Assembly (NCBI RefSeq): GCF_020882245.1 | Contig: NC_083599.1 | Coordinates: forward strand, 59,050,748-59,114,747 | DNA length: 64,000 nt | Reading direction: 5' to 3' | Source of the DNA: Rhopalosiphum padi | Taxonomy: Eukaryota; Arthropoda; Insecta; Hemiptera; Aphididae | Translations under genes and position numbers: made by a program | Part shown: one piece after another, positions 49,853 to 63,846 of the stretch | How positions within the stretch are numbered: the first letter of the stretch is position 1 | Layout of the letters: each line of letters begins with the position of its first letter | The notes under the pieces: generated by a model | The model's input: only the letters and a program-made list of their open reading frames with translations | Told to the model about the DNA's origin: nothing | Database searches by the model: none

Positions 49853-50269
49853 TTTGGAAAGTTTTTTTCCAATTAATTTGCATTTAATACAATGACGATC
49901 AAGTAAAAATATTATTATTTATTATCAATATTAATAATATTATATAATTTAAATAATGTATTTCTGCGTATAATAAGTAATAAAATTTGTACTAAAAAGT
50001 ACAAACATTTTTATCATAATATGCTGTTTTATTTGTATAGTCTTTATCAAATATTTGTAAATATAAAAAAAAAATGAAAATCATAGCATATAAATTATAA
50101 TATTAATCAGGTACATTAGGGTTTAGATACTTTGTCAATATCAATATTTTTCTGTTTTTCCAATAATGTGATTATGACCATAATCTCGATCGTGAACATT
50201 GAACATATTATATAAATACCTATATTATACTGATATCGATATATCGAGGTGATTATTTAAAAAATTCAC

Positions 50270-50415
50270 ATTTCATGAAAATCACTGACATTTTCCAATA
50301 TTGAAAAAATCCTCCAGGACGTTTTTATTTAAGCTTTTTAAGCTTTGAGTGGATGAAAGTCGCACTTTTTAAGTGGACATGCCCAAGGAAAAGAGGACGT
50401 CTGGTAACCCTACTT
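50270..50415. repeat. MITE-like fragment
   Basis: The block contains CTCCAGGACG on the left and AAGAGGACGTCTGGTAACCCTA on the right, separated by AT-rich sequence and TGGACATGCCC. Reversed, the right side gives AGGGTTACCAGACGTCCTC, a style of end I associate with widespread short DNA elements. The left end is not resolved. Confidence 0.35.
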
Positions 50416-50689
50416 TTGTCTTTAAATAATTGTTTACCTTCTGATTTTGCATGAAAAATAAGTGGGGTACAGGATTATCATACGCTGGAAAGCTACCAAT
50501 TATCGTATGTTTTTATTATATTTAGAACCAAAAGTACTTAAATCAGTTCAAAATGATGAATATTATCATCATTTTATGGTATTAATATCTCAATGATAGT
50601 ATTTGAAAATACTATAGATAAATACTATAAGTAAGTATACTATAGTATTTGATACGGCATAACAGAATACATTTTACCACGACCAAATG

Positions 50690-51290
50690 ATTGTATTCCT
50701 ATATTATAAACATTATATTTTTTATGAAAATACGGTCGAAGGGGGGGAGGGGGTCAACACATACAGATAATTTTTCTTGTTTAAGAGACCTAACTTCATC
50801 GACCATTTTAGCGAAATGCCCAGTGTCTACAATTTTTCCTACAATAGTTTCTGTTACCAAATCAGCACTAATTTTAATAAGTTAATTTTGAACTTTCCAG
50901 ATGGTCAAGTTTATTTATTTATTTTGATAAAAGCTTTGAAATTCTGACATAAACTCTGCAAAAACTGCATTGCATAGGTAATTCTTTAAAATTACCTATG
51001 TGTATTTATAATATATTTTATTTAACTAAACTCAAGTACTAATTTATTTTTAAACATAATTTTCCTTCATTATATCCTCTTAATGCAATGCCTTGTTTTG
51101 TAATATATAAAATTATTTCAATTAAACTTGACATATATTTGCAATTTCTTCGAACTTCTTCTTTGTGAAAACTAGATAATTGAGTAACAACTGATCCAGC
51201 TTTTTCACTAGACTTATATGCCAATGCCATCATCCTTGCAGAAACATTTGTTTTATGGTTAATAGTAGCTAAATTACTCTAAAGTTCCAA
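50690..51290 (-). pseudogene. relic of ZMYM1-like hAT transposase (DUF4371 region)
   Basis: On the - strand two frames follow one another. The first (51233-51039) reads SSFHKEEVRRNCKYMSSLIE then TKQGIALRGYNEGK. The second (50885-about 50750) reads ISADLVTETIVGKIVDTGHF and AKMVDEVRSLKQEKLSVCV. The landmarks N..Y...II......Q.IALRGHxE and GxFxxxxDETxDxSxxEQLSxCV belong to the DUF4371 part of ZMYM1-type hAT transposases. The copy is short, lacks the rest of the transposase, and has a gap of about 150 bp between the pieces. It cannot be active. Confidence 0.7.
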
Positions 51291-53589
51291 AATAACCTGA
51301 AATACAAGTAGGTAATTTATATTTTAATAGAAAAACATTTTTAATTTTGATGTTAGTATAATAGTATGTTACTTGAAATAATAATAATATTTAATTAAAT
51401 ACACAAAGAAAAATGCAAAACAAAAGTACCCATGATCTGAAAAACTTCAAAACGAACTTCAATAATAGATAAACTTCTTTTAAATGAAGTACATTAAAAC
51501 CAATATAAATATATTTTTAATAAAGTTTAAATTTTACTTACACATGCATAAGTACACATTACCATCAAATGATCATGTACTAAACCTATTGTATACATTT
51601 ATTATTTATTAAAGAAAAGTAAAAAAATATCTTGAAAAGTTTATCATTTATAGAAAATGATAATTTAAACATATGTTGGTAAAATGGTTAATATTTCAAG
51701 TATCTACAGTTATTTGTTTTTAAATAACAATAACATATAAAATATCGTTTAACGTTTAAGGATAAATATAGTTAGGTATTTTACGCGTGAATATCTTTTG
51801 TCGTAAAAAATTGAACTGCAAATTCACATAAAAAAATTAATGTAATTTTCTAGTAAACTTTTATTTTTATTATATAGGCAGAAAACCATATTATAAATAA
51901 TTTTATTTAGAATTTTTGAATGTATACAAAAGAAATATTCTTATGAATTTCTAACTACAAAATAATTTATGGCTTTAAACAAATTTCTCAAAATTACAAC
52001 ATCGAACAATTATAAAAAAAAATTGTAACTATGTATTTTTGATACTTTTTAATTAATAAATTAACATTTTTTGAGCCTGAGGAACATTAAATGATATTTA
52101 AAAAAATTTTGAACAAGCGAATTCTTTTTTAATAAAATGTACAGATAAAAAAACTAAAAAAAAATTGCCTATACCTAAATAGCTCAAAAAGTGTCAAAAT
52201 ATTTTAATATCATAATATGTATAGTAAATGGCAAATGCTAATGTAAACATTTGATAATGGTGAAATATTCTGATATTTAGAGTATTTAAAAGGTACAAAC
52301 GCGAATGTGATTAACAATTAACTGATTACAATATTATATTAATCGAATTTAGACTTTCAATAATATTTTAAAGAAAAACAAATTTTAAATCTGTATGACT
52401 ATATATTTTATATAATTTTACTTCAAAATGTACTTTATTATTAGATCAAATTCTTGCAAAAAGAGTAAAATTAAACTAAATATAAAAACATTGTTGAATT
52501 GTTAATAAAATGACACTTTACACTCGGGTGTGCAATTTACCAACAAATTATTATTACGTAGGTATTTATAATTTATTTTAGCAATTTATCATTGAATTGT
52601 TTCAGGGCACTTATATTACACCAGGGATTGATTTAAAGGAATTAGAAGATCATAACTCTTCCAAAGTATATTTTTATGGAAAATATAAACTATTGTTTAA
52701 AATAAAAAAATATAGAAAATAAATACATCACTTGCCGAGTTATCGAGTTAAGTCTATTTCAGCCACGGGAAAAACCGATTTGATTAAATCATAGAAATAT
52801 ACTTAATAGTAAATAATATAATATGTTGTAATCATAACTATTATGTCTAATGTACTAATATAATAGTATATACATCGGTCCAAAACTTAATTTACATATT
52901 TTAACCGCACATATCTACTAACATATGTCGATTTTTTTGTTTTTTTGTATGCTAGTATTGTACCTTAACTTATTATTAATACACCAATATAAACACTCAC
53001 AATAGTTTGTTTAAAACTTTAAAATTAATAAAATTATTAAAATTTTATTTTATTAATATAAATATATTTGTATCATATATTGTTGTTTATTAAACTTTTT
53101 AGCATTTACCGTGACATTGTGAATTGTGATCTGCAAGGTTATAATTAATGATAAAAATGTTGCTTATGGATTAATGCCATTACGGAAAAGTTGGTAACTT
53201 TGTAAGTCTATATTTGTCAAGTTTAATTATAGTAATTTATAGTATAAAATAAAATAAATTATAATAAAATAAAAAAAACTTTTATGTCAGTAAAGTAAAA
53301 ACAATTTTATAAAAAATATCTTTATAAATAAATAAATGTAGCTGAAATTAAAGACATGAACATTGAGAAAACTGTCATTATTTAATATGTACCTATGTAT
53401 CATAACAATATATATAATGTGTTCCGAGGGGAAGTGACCGGCCGACGTCATATGAATAAGTATATTTAAAATGATGAAGAAATACCCTTTAAAGAGGGGG
53501 TTTACATTTGTTATTTTTTAAGTTTTGGGCAATTCAACTTATTTTAAACAAAACCAAACTTACCACGCATTTTTTATGTTTCTCCAAAA
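51291..53589. other. AT-rich intergenic, nothing recognised
   Basis: No gene-like frame and no clear repeats beyond poly-A/T tracts. A short GC-richer piece (about 53420-53450, GAAGTGACCGGCCGACGTC) may be an element edge. Confidence 0.5.
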
Positions 53590-54560
53590 CTTTTCATCAT
53601 TATAACATAATTTTTTTTTAAATTTAAAGCTATTTACTTATCATATCAACTAACATACGCGATTAAACTAAGATTATACAAATTATTATTATTAAATTGA
53701 AAAAAATAAACATTTTTTTTTTTATCAAAATTAAGAATTTTTAAAAATAAATCTCGTATTACTCCAAATAATTCAATATTTAGTATGGGTTTTTTTGTTT
53801 GTGTATTATTTTACTGAATAATACCTAGACTACCTTAAAAATTTGGTTTACGTATCTTTCACAATTGCAGAGTTATACACTTATACGCTGTTAATGGTTA
53901 TTATCTTAATTTTTTTAGAATAGAATATCGGTCGTTAATACAAAGGACTAAGTACAAAAAGCTAGTGTTTCATTTAGAGCTCAAGCTTGTTTACAGTCAG
54001 GTGGGGGAACTTTGAAAATCTGATTAACTAATTAAATAAACATAACATTTATTTCTTTGTTATTTTTAAACTATTTTATTATTATTTTGTGTTTTTTGCG
54101 TTAATTAGGTGCCATTTTTATTTAAAAAATAAATAATACTTATTAAATTACATATATAATTTCTGGTAAGTTTATGCCTCATTAAGGTTTGATATTTAGT
54201 ATAATATTATAAATAGATAGCCAATAATTACAATCACAAAAGATCTGTAATGTTTATAGCTGCGTAGAACTCTGCAACTACGGTCCGTAGTCTACGGAAG
54301 ATATAAAAAACAAACATAAGGTATTCTAGCCTCTAGGTGTTATTCAGTAAAATAATACATAAACAAAAAAATCCATACTAAATATTGAATTATTTGAAGT
54401 AATACGAGATTTATTTTTAAAAATTTTAACTTTTAATAAAAAATGTTTACTTTTTTAACTTAATAATAATTTGTATAATTTTTGGTTTAATACATATTAT
54501 TTTGGCTGATAGGATATTAAATAGTTTAAATAAATAAAAAAAATTATGTTAAAAGACTGT
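53590..54560. repeat. foldback element, about 250-bp arms around a 470-bp centre
   Basis: The left arm (about 53590-53845) and right arm (about 54318-54560) are reverse complements. Examples are TGAATAATACCTAGACTACC against GTATTCTAGCCTCTAGGTG and AAATAATTCAATATTTAGTA against TACTAAATATTGAATTATTT. Both contain the mirrored ATCTCGTATTACTCC/AAGTAATACGAGAT block. The centre has no coding sequence. The family is unknown. Confidence 0.75.
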
Positions 54561-54644
54561 AACTGTGTTTTAGTGTGTTAGTTAATTGAGTTATTTGGTA
54601 CTAATTTAATTAGCGATTTTTATTTTATTATTGTGTAACTAACT

Positions 54645-54880
54645 AACTTCCTTTCTGCCACGCTGTATTGTGACATTTTCATTTTCGTGTAAACTTGTTA
54701 CATTGTAAGGGCCCAACTGCCCAACCATTTTTGTCCTAGTTTCCCTTTCTGTTGATGGTTTTTAATCATTACGCGATCTCCAACTTGTACATCTATTTGA
54801 TGGTTGTTTTCATCATAGCTTTTTGTTGATTTTTGTTTAGAGAATATCTTAGTGTGCCAATCCGCAATTGATGTGCAGTG
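54645..54880 (-). pseudogene. Ty3/Gypsy-type integrase C-terminal fragment
   Basis: On the - strand the frame reads KSYDENNHQIDVQVGDRVMI, then KGKLGQKWLG, and after a one-base slip GPYNV with ENVTIQRGRKE. VGDxVxI...KGKL..KW.GP is the landmark C-terminal (GPY/F-type) module of Gypsy integrases. No reverse transcriptase, RNase H, integrase core or LTR was found nearby. This is an isolated, broken scrap of an old LTR retrotransposon. Confidence 0.7.
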
Positions 54881-54909
54881 GTGGTGTAGCTGTGGTTAAT
54901 AAATAAGAG

Positions 54910-56130
54910 TAGTGCAAATATTTTAAGGTTTAGATTTATAAAAGTTCCTCTATAAAGCAAACCTTGTTAATCGTATGAGTATCTCGATATTAATTCACTG
55001 GTAAATAAATTATTTTATGAACTTCCAAATTCTTTACTGGTTCTGCAGTGTATTGATTATTAATTTTTAAGAATACACAAGGATATAAATTGTATGTTCA
55101 TAATAAATGAACATTTTTTTATTTAATAAAAATTATTAACACTGACGTAGAGACGATTTGAGCTTGTAGACCAAGTATGGCCTACCAAATATGATAGCCG
55201 ACTGCCGACAGGTCTGCTCGAGTCAGCGACAAATGTATACGCGAGTTGATACGGATAAACGCACAGACCGATGATCTGTTTGAATACGTTTATGCTATTT
55301 TTTGGAGTTCACATCGTCCTTAGTATATTATAAATTTATTAAAAACAATTTTTACAGTTATTTGTATGACTAAATATTTTTTTAGTGTAAATATTCAATT
55401 GATGTGAATTATATTTTATGTTGATACTTTGTACATTTGGTATTTAGTTATTCAGTGATAATATTTCTAAAACTACCTACCTATAATTTAATATTTAATA
55501 AGACTTATACAATTTTGATTAAAATATAACAATGTAAATGTATAGCTTATTTGTAAAAGGCGGTTCACATTCTTTTAAGATTTTTTTATGTAAATAGTGA
55601 GAATAGAATATTTAATACTACTTATAAACTAGTATTATTTTATTATAATATATTATGATATCAATATTAATATTATAAAATATTAAAATTAAATATGAAT
55701 TATTTATCTTTAATTTCGGGGGATGTTTGAACACCCAAAACACCTCCATGCCACGCCTACAAAATTGTCACTTAGCTGTGACAATTAAACTGATTAAAAT
55801 AGGTGGCACCAGTTTGGACATAAAGGTTCCATGTCTTTACACCGACAGTATTAACCTTTTTGTACCTATTTGTTTTTTACTCATTCACACTGTTCATATT
55901 AAGTTATTATTATTATTAATAACTTGTACAAATCAAATGTATTTTAAATCTATAGAGCTTATATATTAAAAAAAAAAAAAAAAAAAAACTATTGATATAT
56001 AACTGAAAATAATGGAAAAAGCATTAGGTTATTAGTTGATTTAAAAAAAAAAAGTAACTTGTTAATGCCTAGTTCTTATGATAATATGTATTTTTACATA
56101 AAAAAAACATACTTAAAAGGGGTATTTTTT
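54910..56130. other. AT-rich, possible element edge with A-tail
   Basis: 55720-55780 reads CGGGGGATGTTTGAACACCC followed by ACCTCCATGCCACGCC, similar in style to transposon ends. A run of about 22 As ends near 55988, which could be a retroposon tail. No family was assigned and no gene is seen. Confidence 0.35.
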
Positions 56131-56149
56131 TTAAACAGCGAGTGCTACA

Positions 56150-57050
56150 ATCTAACTATTTAATAAAATTGAAATTTATGGACGTTTCGCTGCAGATAAT
56201 CAGAGGTGACAAGACTTCCATAATCTTCAACAATTTCTTTAATTCTGTGTTACGATAATAATGTTGTCTCTGTGCTGGAGTTAATTCAACAATGTACTGA
56301 TTAATTTGGAATTAATTTAGGCTCTGCTGACTTTGCAGACCATCATTGAATGAATTTCCAAATAGAAGGATGATTTGCTCTTAAAAGAAAATTTAATCCT
56401 TGATGTCAGCCTTCAACTGCGTAATTAGTTTTTGGCAGGTCATTAGCAATGATGCTTCATAAGTTCATAACAGTTCCAAAGACTTAGTTAGACTTAGTAT
56501 AAAAAATGGATTGTTGTTATCTTATTCTGGATAACATAAGTTAAACAAAGGTTAGTACCAAGTAATTTTCAACTTTTTACGCAAGTACTAAGTAAATTTT
56601 AAATGTTCTAGTTTTTAACACTAAACTAGTTCAAACATCTACCTACCAAAAATAAAACATTTGTATATAAAAATATAAAAAAAAAATTAATTATAATTTA
56701 ATCCAATAGTATGTAATTTTATTTTAGGTTTCCTTTGAAAAATGATTCTTGTATTCAACAATGGTTTTCAGCTATCAATTGACTAGAATATTCTAGTTCA
56801 ATATGCAATGCTCATATTTTAACTTTGTATAATGTTGACACACTGGGATGTAGATAGAATTTGAAACTCAAACCCAATGCTGTTCCAAAAGTATTTCTTG
56901 ATAAACCTATATTCATAATTAACACATTATAAACGTTAAATATTTTTATATTTATATATATCTCAGTACAGACCTTCTCAGACCTTATTGGTAGGAATTG
57001 ATGCAGCAGTGGATTAAATGTTTTCTGGCATATTAGTATCATGTCGAAGA
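56150..57050 (-). pseudogene. decayed MULE transposase (C-terminal half)
   Basis: On the - strand, from right to left, LPIRSEKVCTEIY (about 56975-57010) matches the segment after the YALLP landmark. NTFGTALGLSFKFYLH follows, where the family has the FPNA.IKGCxFHF segment. Then come LPKTNYAVEG, a TGA where the family has Trp, HQGLNFLLRANHPSIW, and LTPAQRQHYYRNTELKKLL. The TNNAVEGWH...HPxIW block is the strongest landmark for FLYWCH-type animal MULE transposases. Stops and frame slips are frequent. No FLYWCH domain or terminal repeats were located with it. Confidence 0.65.
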
Positions 57051-57059
57051 ACTAAAATG

Positions 57060-59860
57060 AAGGGTAATGGCAAAGGAGGTTGGCGAGGAACATCAGACGT
57101 TTAAATCTTCATCATTGTAGGGTTGTATTCAAATCAATCATTATTTTGTAATAAAATATCATTTTTTTCAATAGTCTGAAATAACATAAATATGAATGGT
57201 TTTAGAATGTATGCCAAAATATAAGTTAATAAACATTAATGACCGATACTACTGACCTTACGAATAATCACAACTTCATACACAATACATTCTTCAAACG
57301 CATTAGTATCTGTAATAAATTGAAAGTTTAGTACATAAATCTTAAAAAATATCATAAAAATAATGTATTGTAAACTAGTACTTATAACATTATAAAAAAT
57401 AGTCCAATACAATTTAAAAAATAAAAAAACAATTAAACAATTTAAAAATATTAATTGGTGATCCCTGCAATAGAACTTCATCGTGATCTGTAGCAAAAAC
57501 AGTCCTCCTTTAAGGTAGGTAAAATTAATATACAACTGAATAAAATTATCAGTAATAAAAATGTAGATAGACATTTCTCGTCTATCATATAATATGTTGG
57601 TCTATGATATTACCAGAAGTAATATTGTTCGCGTAACATCTTCATAATTGACGTCATTTATATATTATAAAATGAATTGAAATGTAATCGAATAAGTCAC
57701 ACTACTATGTCTATTTTTGGGTCGGCTAATATTTTGTTAGCTTTACCTCGTCAACGAAATCATACAATATCAATTTATAAAAATACCTAATCACCTGATG
57801 TAAAATAAGTAATAGGTATGTTTAATGTTTAAATTACCTGTAGTATCGTCATTATTTGTTTGCATAGCAGTTGCCGAAATTTCCAACTGGCCAAGTTTAG
57901 AGATTTTCCAACAGCATTTTCAAGCCGCATTATTGATTTTACGATGAATAGTTAGCAATTATTAGCCACTTGGTGTTTTTTTTTTTTACAGTCGTTCCAT
58001 CAATATTCTTTGATTCAGATGATTCAGTAACACTGAAGTGTACAGTAACAATATCCAAAGGGACTGACTTCTCGGAGTACTCAAAATTGCGTTCAAGCTT
58101 CCTTTTAAAGTTTTCCATCATTCAAAAATGGACAAATTGACAAATTTTAAATAAAAACTCTAGGCAGGTACTACAGAAATACAGAATACGGTTCACACGA
58201 ATTTCAACAATTTACAACTTCTGTGACTGACTAGTGACATAGATTAAATCTATTTAATAACACAGAACATCTTTTGAATATTCTGTGTTGATAATATGGA
58301 AAATGCGAACACCGTGTGTTATCATTGTTATCGAGATAATAACCACGCGCTTGAATTTTATTGATAACAATATTTTAAGAATTATAAATTTTAAAACGAT
58401 CGTGACTTGCTTCAAAATTAAAATAGGTGTGTGGTGATGTGGGACCCTGGACAATAAATTTTGTACCTACCTATTGGATAATTGGTCAAATATCACTGTC
58501 TAATTATAATAACGTGAGGAAAACGGGTTATTCTTGACGTAAAATTGACAATGTTAGTTGTTTTAGACGGAGACAACGCATAGGTACGGGTATGGCGTCT
58601 TCGTAAATGCACTAATATTTAATTATATAACCTACCTACCTACCTACTCGTGGTTTAATTCAAAAATTAAAATATCAAATAAAAACTGAATTTAAAATAC
58701 AGGCAATATTTATGTATTTGGACATTTGGTATAGATCTAGTTTTGGACCAAAGCGAATTTTTGGATTTTTTTTATCCAGTTGATATTATTATTTTTAAGT
58801 TAATTATGATTTATGGTCATTTTAAAATGTGCAGTTTCAAAAAGATCAAAACTTAGTTAAAAATAATAATATCAATAAAAGACTACGTGGGGCCCTGGAT
58901 AATAATCTTACCTTTAAATTTTATAATAGGTCAGTTCACTCAAATATCAAAACTAACAGCACAATATTGAAACTGGTGAACGAAAATTTACTATGTTGTA
59001 CGTGCGTAAGACAGAAAAAACACATGCGTATACTACATCCCCTTAAGAAATACTCTCAAATGAAGAAGTTGTTGCGTTTTACATTTTCCGGTTTTCGTTT
59101 ATAGCACTAGATAGGTGTTTAAAAATGTAAATTGAATTGTCTTATTTTTACATGGTAGGTACTTAATTTGTTTTTATTGTCAAATCGTTGTCCAGTTAAT
59201 TAGCCTGTACAATGTCCTATGAAAGATTCATTGCATATTATATTACCTTAAATGCACACACACATAAATATACAATCATAAAAAATATAAGCCAATTACA
59301 ATATGACGTTGAAATCATGTAATTGTAGACTAATATTAATGATTTTTTTGATATTTTAACTTTCATCAGTTGAACATTCAAAATGTAAATGTTTTGCTTA
59401 TTGTTTACAGGTTTTTGTGTTAAAACCATCGAATATTTATATAATGTTCAAGTTACTAGTGGAACTTGATGCGAAAAGGCAATGTATTTGATTAATTTAC
59501 ATTTTCTCAGCTATAAAATGTTGAGCAATAATCAAAATACCATCATCTCACTAGCTCAGCAAGTAAGGTAGATGTGTAAAGAAATCAGCAAATGTGCTAT
59601 GAATACAGAATTAATATATTTTAGCTGTGTGATTATTAATAAATTTTAAAAAGAAACATTTTCAGCTCTGTTCCATTTAAAACCATACTTGCCGAGATGA
59701 CTATAAAAATATTCCTTGGTTACTTCTCGAGTTGATTTCCAGTATTTACATTATACGTGAGTACTACATGAATATTGTTTAAGTTTCTCTACCCAACAAC
59801 ATTATTGAACAACACTTGTTTGCAAATAAAGATATTAATTATAGTTATAATTATTAAAAA
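57060..59860. other. intergenic, small unassigned frames
   Basis: AT-rich. Two frames are slightly protein-like but unrecognised: 57939-58121 on - (MMENFKRKLERNFEYSEKSV) and 58829-59104 on + (reading KRLRGALDNNLTFKFYNRSV). A CCTA tandem run lies at about 58631-58646. I would not call either frame a gene. Confidence 0.4.
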
Positions 59861-62800
59861 AAAAATAATCATAATAATAATAATAATAATAAAACATGAT
59901 TGTAAAAATGATACATTTTTCATTTCACCTAAAACCAGTCAGTAAGTGGTAGACTTTAGGAGTTGCTTGTAGCTGCTGTTTCAAAAAAACTAATAATATA
60001 AAATACAAAATAGGAATTTTAAATACAATTAATTTGTAACTATACAAATATAATAAATTTTTTTTTTTTTGGTCGAAATTAAAAATAATATTTAATTACA
60101 ATATAATAAACTAAATAGTGGTATACATATTTTATTTAAGAATAAATTAATAAATATTTTTTTTTTTTAATTTTTTACTATGACGGTCCAATATGAATAG
60201 CCATCATGGTAAACATGATAATATTCTTATAAAAAAAACAAGATTAACATTCAGAGGATAATATTATTACATACATATTAGATCATTTGCCGAGTTTGCT
60301 ATTCATGATAATATAATTTAGTACACTTTTCTCATTACTCATCATGTTAAAAAAAAAACAAAAAAAACACGATAGCAAGTCTTTTAGAAGTATACATGTT
60401 ATATGAGTATAGTTATTGTATTATTACACAGACCCAAACATATTACGTATACATATTATATTGTGGTATATTGGGTACCATGCAATCATATAATCTCATG
60501 ATCAATCGAATAACAAATAATCGAAACATCTGATTAATGATCGGTGTAGATTAAAACCTAGACGAGTATCATATTATTGTATGTGTAATATTATATATTT
60601 TCTCGTATAGTTGTTTTTGAAAAATAATTTACTACAATATATTTTGTATATTAATTTATATTACAATGATAAATAGTGATCAAAGTGAAAGGAATAATGC
60701 GACACTTTTTTTTTACGATAATTGAAATATTTAGTTAAATAAACATTTAAAAATAAGAATAAAACACCTTGTGTAATTACAAGACATATAGAAATAGTAT
60801 CAATTTATATCGCAGTTGTACACTCTCTGCGAGTGCAATTTCAATTACAAAATAATAAGATATATATAACATAAAAAAAAAAATTAACTACAGTAGGGTG
60901 TTCGTGCACTAGTTTGTGCTGTACATTTAACACTCCTACTAGTTGTTTGATTATTTTATAAAATAAAACATAAAATGAACTATCATTATTATTATTATTG
61001 TTATTAATTCACATTCTTTATAGTAACTTGGGTCCAATATATATTTCATATTATTTGCTTTTAGAATCTAAACTAGGTAAAAAATAAAAATAAATAATAA
61101 TAATAAATAATAAAATAATCAATACATTGATAAATAAAAATAATATATGTATGTATACAGACATATAAAATAAGATTATATAAACAATAAATCATTAAAA
61201 TGGGTTTAACAATATATAGAATGCAATATTATACAGTACGATTAGAGAACACACTTAATAAGTTTTGCATAATTAAATTGGTCCTCTGGTTTGCACAACA
61301 CACAGAACACAATAAACAATATGTTTATTAAGAGAAAACCATAATGGTTCAAATATTATATAAAAACCATTTTATCAGTACGAATACAATTAAGTTTTTC
61401 TTTTTTTTTAGTGTAATTGGAATTAGCTGTTGTTAAATGTATAATTAGATAGAAAATAAATAAATAATATTAAAATTTACATGTTTATGAAGAAATATGT
61501 ATATATATTTATATGTATATAAAAAAAAATGTAATTGTAAAATAAATAATTAAACCACCAATGAAAATTTAACTATTCTACCAACAATAATATTGTCTAA
61601 AAATTGGTTCCATTGATTTGTTGTTTTATAAGCAAAAAAATAAATAAAAGTTAACAATTACTCCAAAAATTTTATTTTAAATTAATTAATGTTGTCAATA
61701 TTAAAGGAATTAGGGCTCTCATACTATAAATGAATATACTAAATATTGGCCTACAAACACTTATATGTTAAATATATATAAATGCATAAATGGTACCTAT
61801 AATTACACTTCTGTAATTCTTTAATAAATACATACACAGAATTATTTATATATATATTTAAATATATATTTATAAACATTTTTTTTTATTTATATGTATT
61901 TGCACATCCTTACAATTATGGGTTTGTTAAGTAATATTTATTAAACAACTATTAGAATTGAAAATTGTTAACAAGTCGAAATACATATATTATTATAATT
62001 ATTAAAATTAAAAAAAAAAAAAATTAATTTTATTTAGGTAAATGCTAAATTTTTCTAAGCTACAAACATCAATTTTACCAAGTGTCAAAAAAATGCTGTT
62101 TATAAGAACAAAAGAAAAAAGAATTTTAATTTTTACTCTATAGTATTTTAGTCATAATAGCTATAAATGAGTACCTTGTGTGATTGTACAAATTTTGTAA
62201 TAACAAGTTATAAATGATTATGTTTGTTCGTTATCACAAGAATATTATTGTGCGTCATACATACAGGTACAATATACAGAGACTATGACCATTAAATTAA
62301 TATTTAAATAAATAAAAGATGGATGATCATAGAATATTATGCCAGATTGAAATATAGTACATGAATAAGGAATTGTTCGATCAATGTTTTTAGTTGAAAA
62401 AAAATTTGTCTTATGAGTAGGATTGGATCTATTAGCCTTTTATAGTGCAAACATGTATGTTAACATAAAACTGTGTCTTGAATGAATAAAATAAGTTTTC
62501 AATAATTTGATAAAAAAAAATTCAAGACTAATGAAATCCAAGGTTTTCCAAACAAGAATATTAATACTCAAAATTGTCCTTTACGTTATAGTTATAATTT
62601 AAAGGTTTAATAAATGAATATCGATAATTAGGATTGTGAAAGATAGCAAAGCACACAATATTTGGAAAATACTCATCAAGTTTTAACAGGTAGACCTATT
62701 ATACTTATAACTGGTGTTTATCTTAAACCCTGGATGATTGAAAACGCGATTTAAATCAATTAATGAAATAATACGATAATAATCATAAGCTCAGTTAAGA

Positions 62801-63690
62801 AAAAAGATCAACTAAAATAATATATTCAGACTAGTTTTTGGCCTAAATACAACATTTATATGCAACTCAAATGTACACAGTTGTATGGTAGCTAATATAA
62901 TAATTATATAACTACACTAAAGACCAGAGAATTTAAAAATTTTAACAAGCAAAGAATTTTTAATACTCGTTACTTTAGTTGGTTATTCAGTTATTTTATA
63001 ATTGATGTGCTATGAATAATATATATAAATATATATATTTTAAATCAAGATACATATAATAATATTGAAAAAAGAAATAGTTAGTAATAAAATTAGTACT
63101 GGAATGGATAAATATATTATTGTAAGTTTGTGTATTATGCCATGGGAGATTTAAGTTTATGGTACTTCTAAAGTTGATGAATAATTTAATGAATTCATTA
63201 ATATGTCATGGTTGATTTATTGTGAATCTAAAACTTATGTGCAGATTTTTAAATTACCAAGAAACAACAGTTATTATTGGCAGCATAATTTTCAAAATAA
63301 TCACAATTTTATAATTGGAACGTTTGTTAATGAGTAAATAAAATGATTGATGAGTTATGAATTTCAAATTCAGAAATGATACGCGGCAGATTTTATTTAT
63401 AGATGAAATTTGTATATAACTTTAAATGTTGGCACTTATATGGAAAACTATGTTAAGAATATTTATATTTTTAAATAACATTTCAAAAATAGAGAAAAAA
63501 AAGGTAATGTTTTCAAAAATGCAGTTAGAAAAATAAGGGATTATTGACACATTAGATTTACAAACAAAAACGGCCAATTACACCACATTGTTGTTAATTT
63601 GTGTAAAATGTTTTATAATTAATGGTATATACAAAGATCCAGGCCTCAGAAAATATTACAATTTTGGCTATATCCAATAATGAACAATAA

Positions 63691-63726
<36 letters not shown>

Positions 63727-63846
63727 TAGGTACTTATAAATTAAAAAAAAAAAGTACAAAAGCAATTTGGAAAAGTCGATTTAGCCATTTAAAATAAAAA
63801 TTAGTAAGCAATAACAAATTTAGCATTGACTCATAAAACAATATTT
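59861..63846 (-). other. possible long 3' UTR of a gene to the right
   Basis: Almost 4 kb of AT-rich sequence with simple repeats and no transposon relic or gene-like frame. It directly follows the stop codon of a probable - strand exon at 63847. TTTATT (AATAAA on the - strand) occurs several times, for example near 60131 and 63394. The absence of transposon fragments contrasts with 33-58 kb and fits transcribed, constrained sequence. Inferred only. Confidence 0.35.
63691..63727. repeat. (AAT)n microsatellite
   Basis: About 37 bases of AAT repeats. A shorter run lies at about 59871-59892. Confidence 0.95.
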
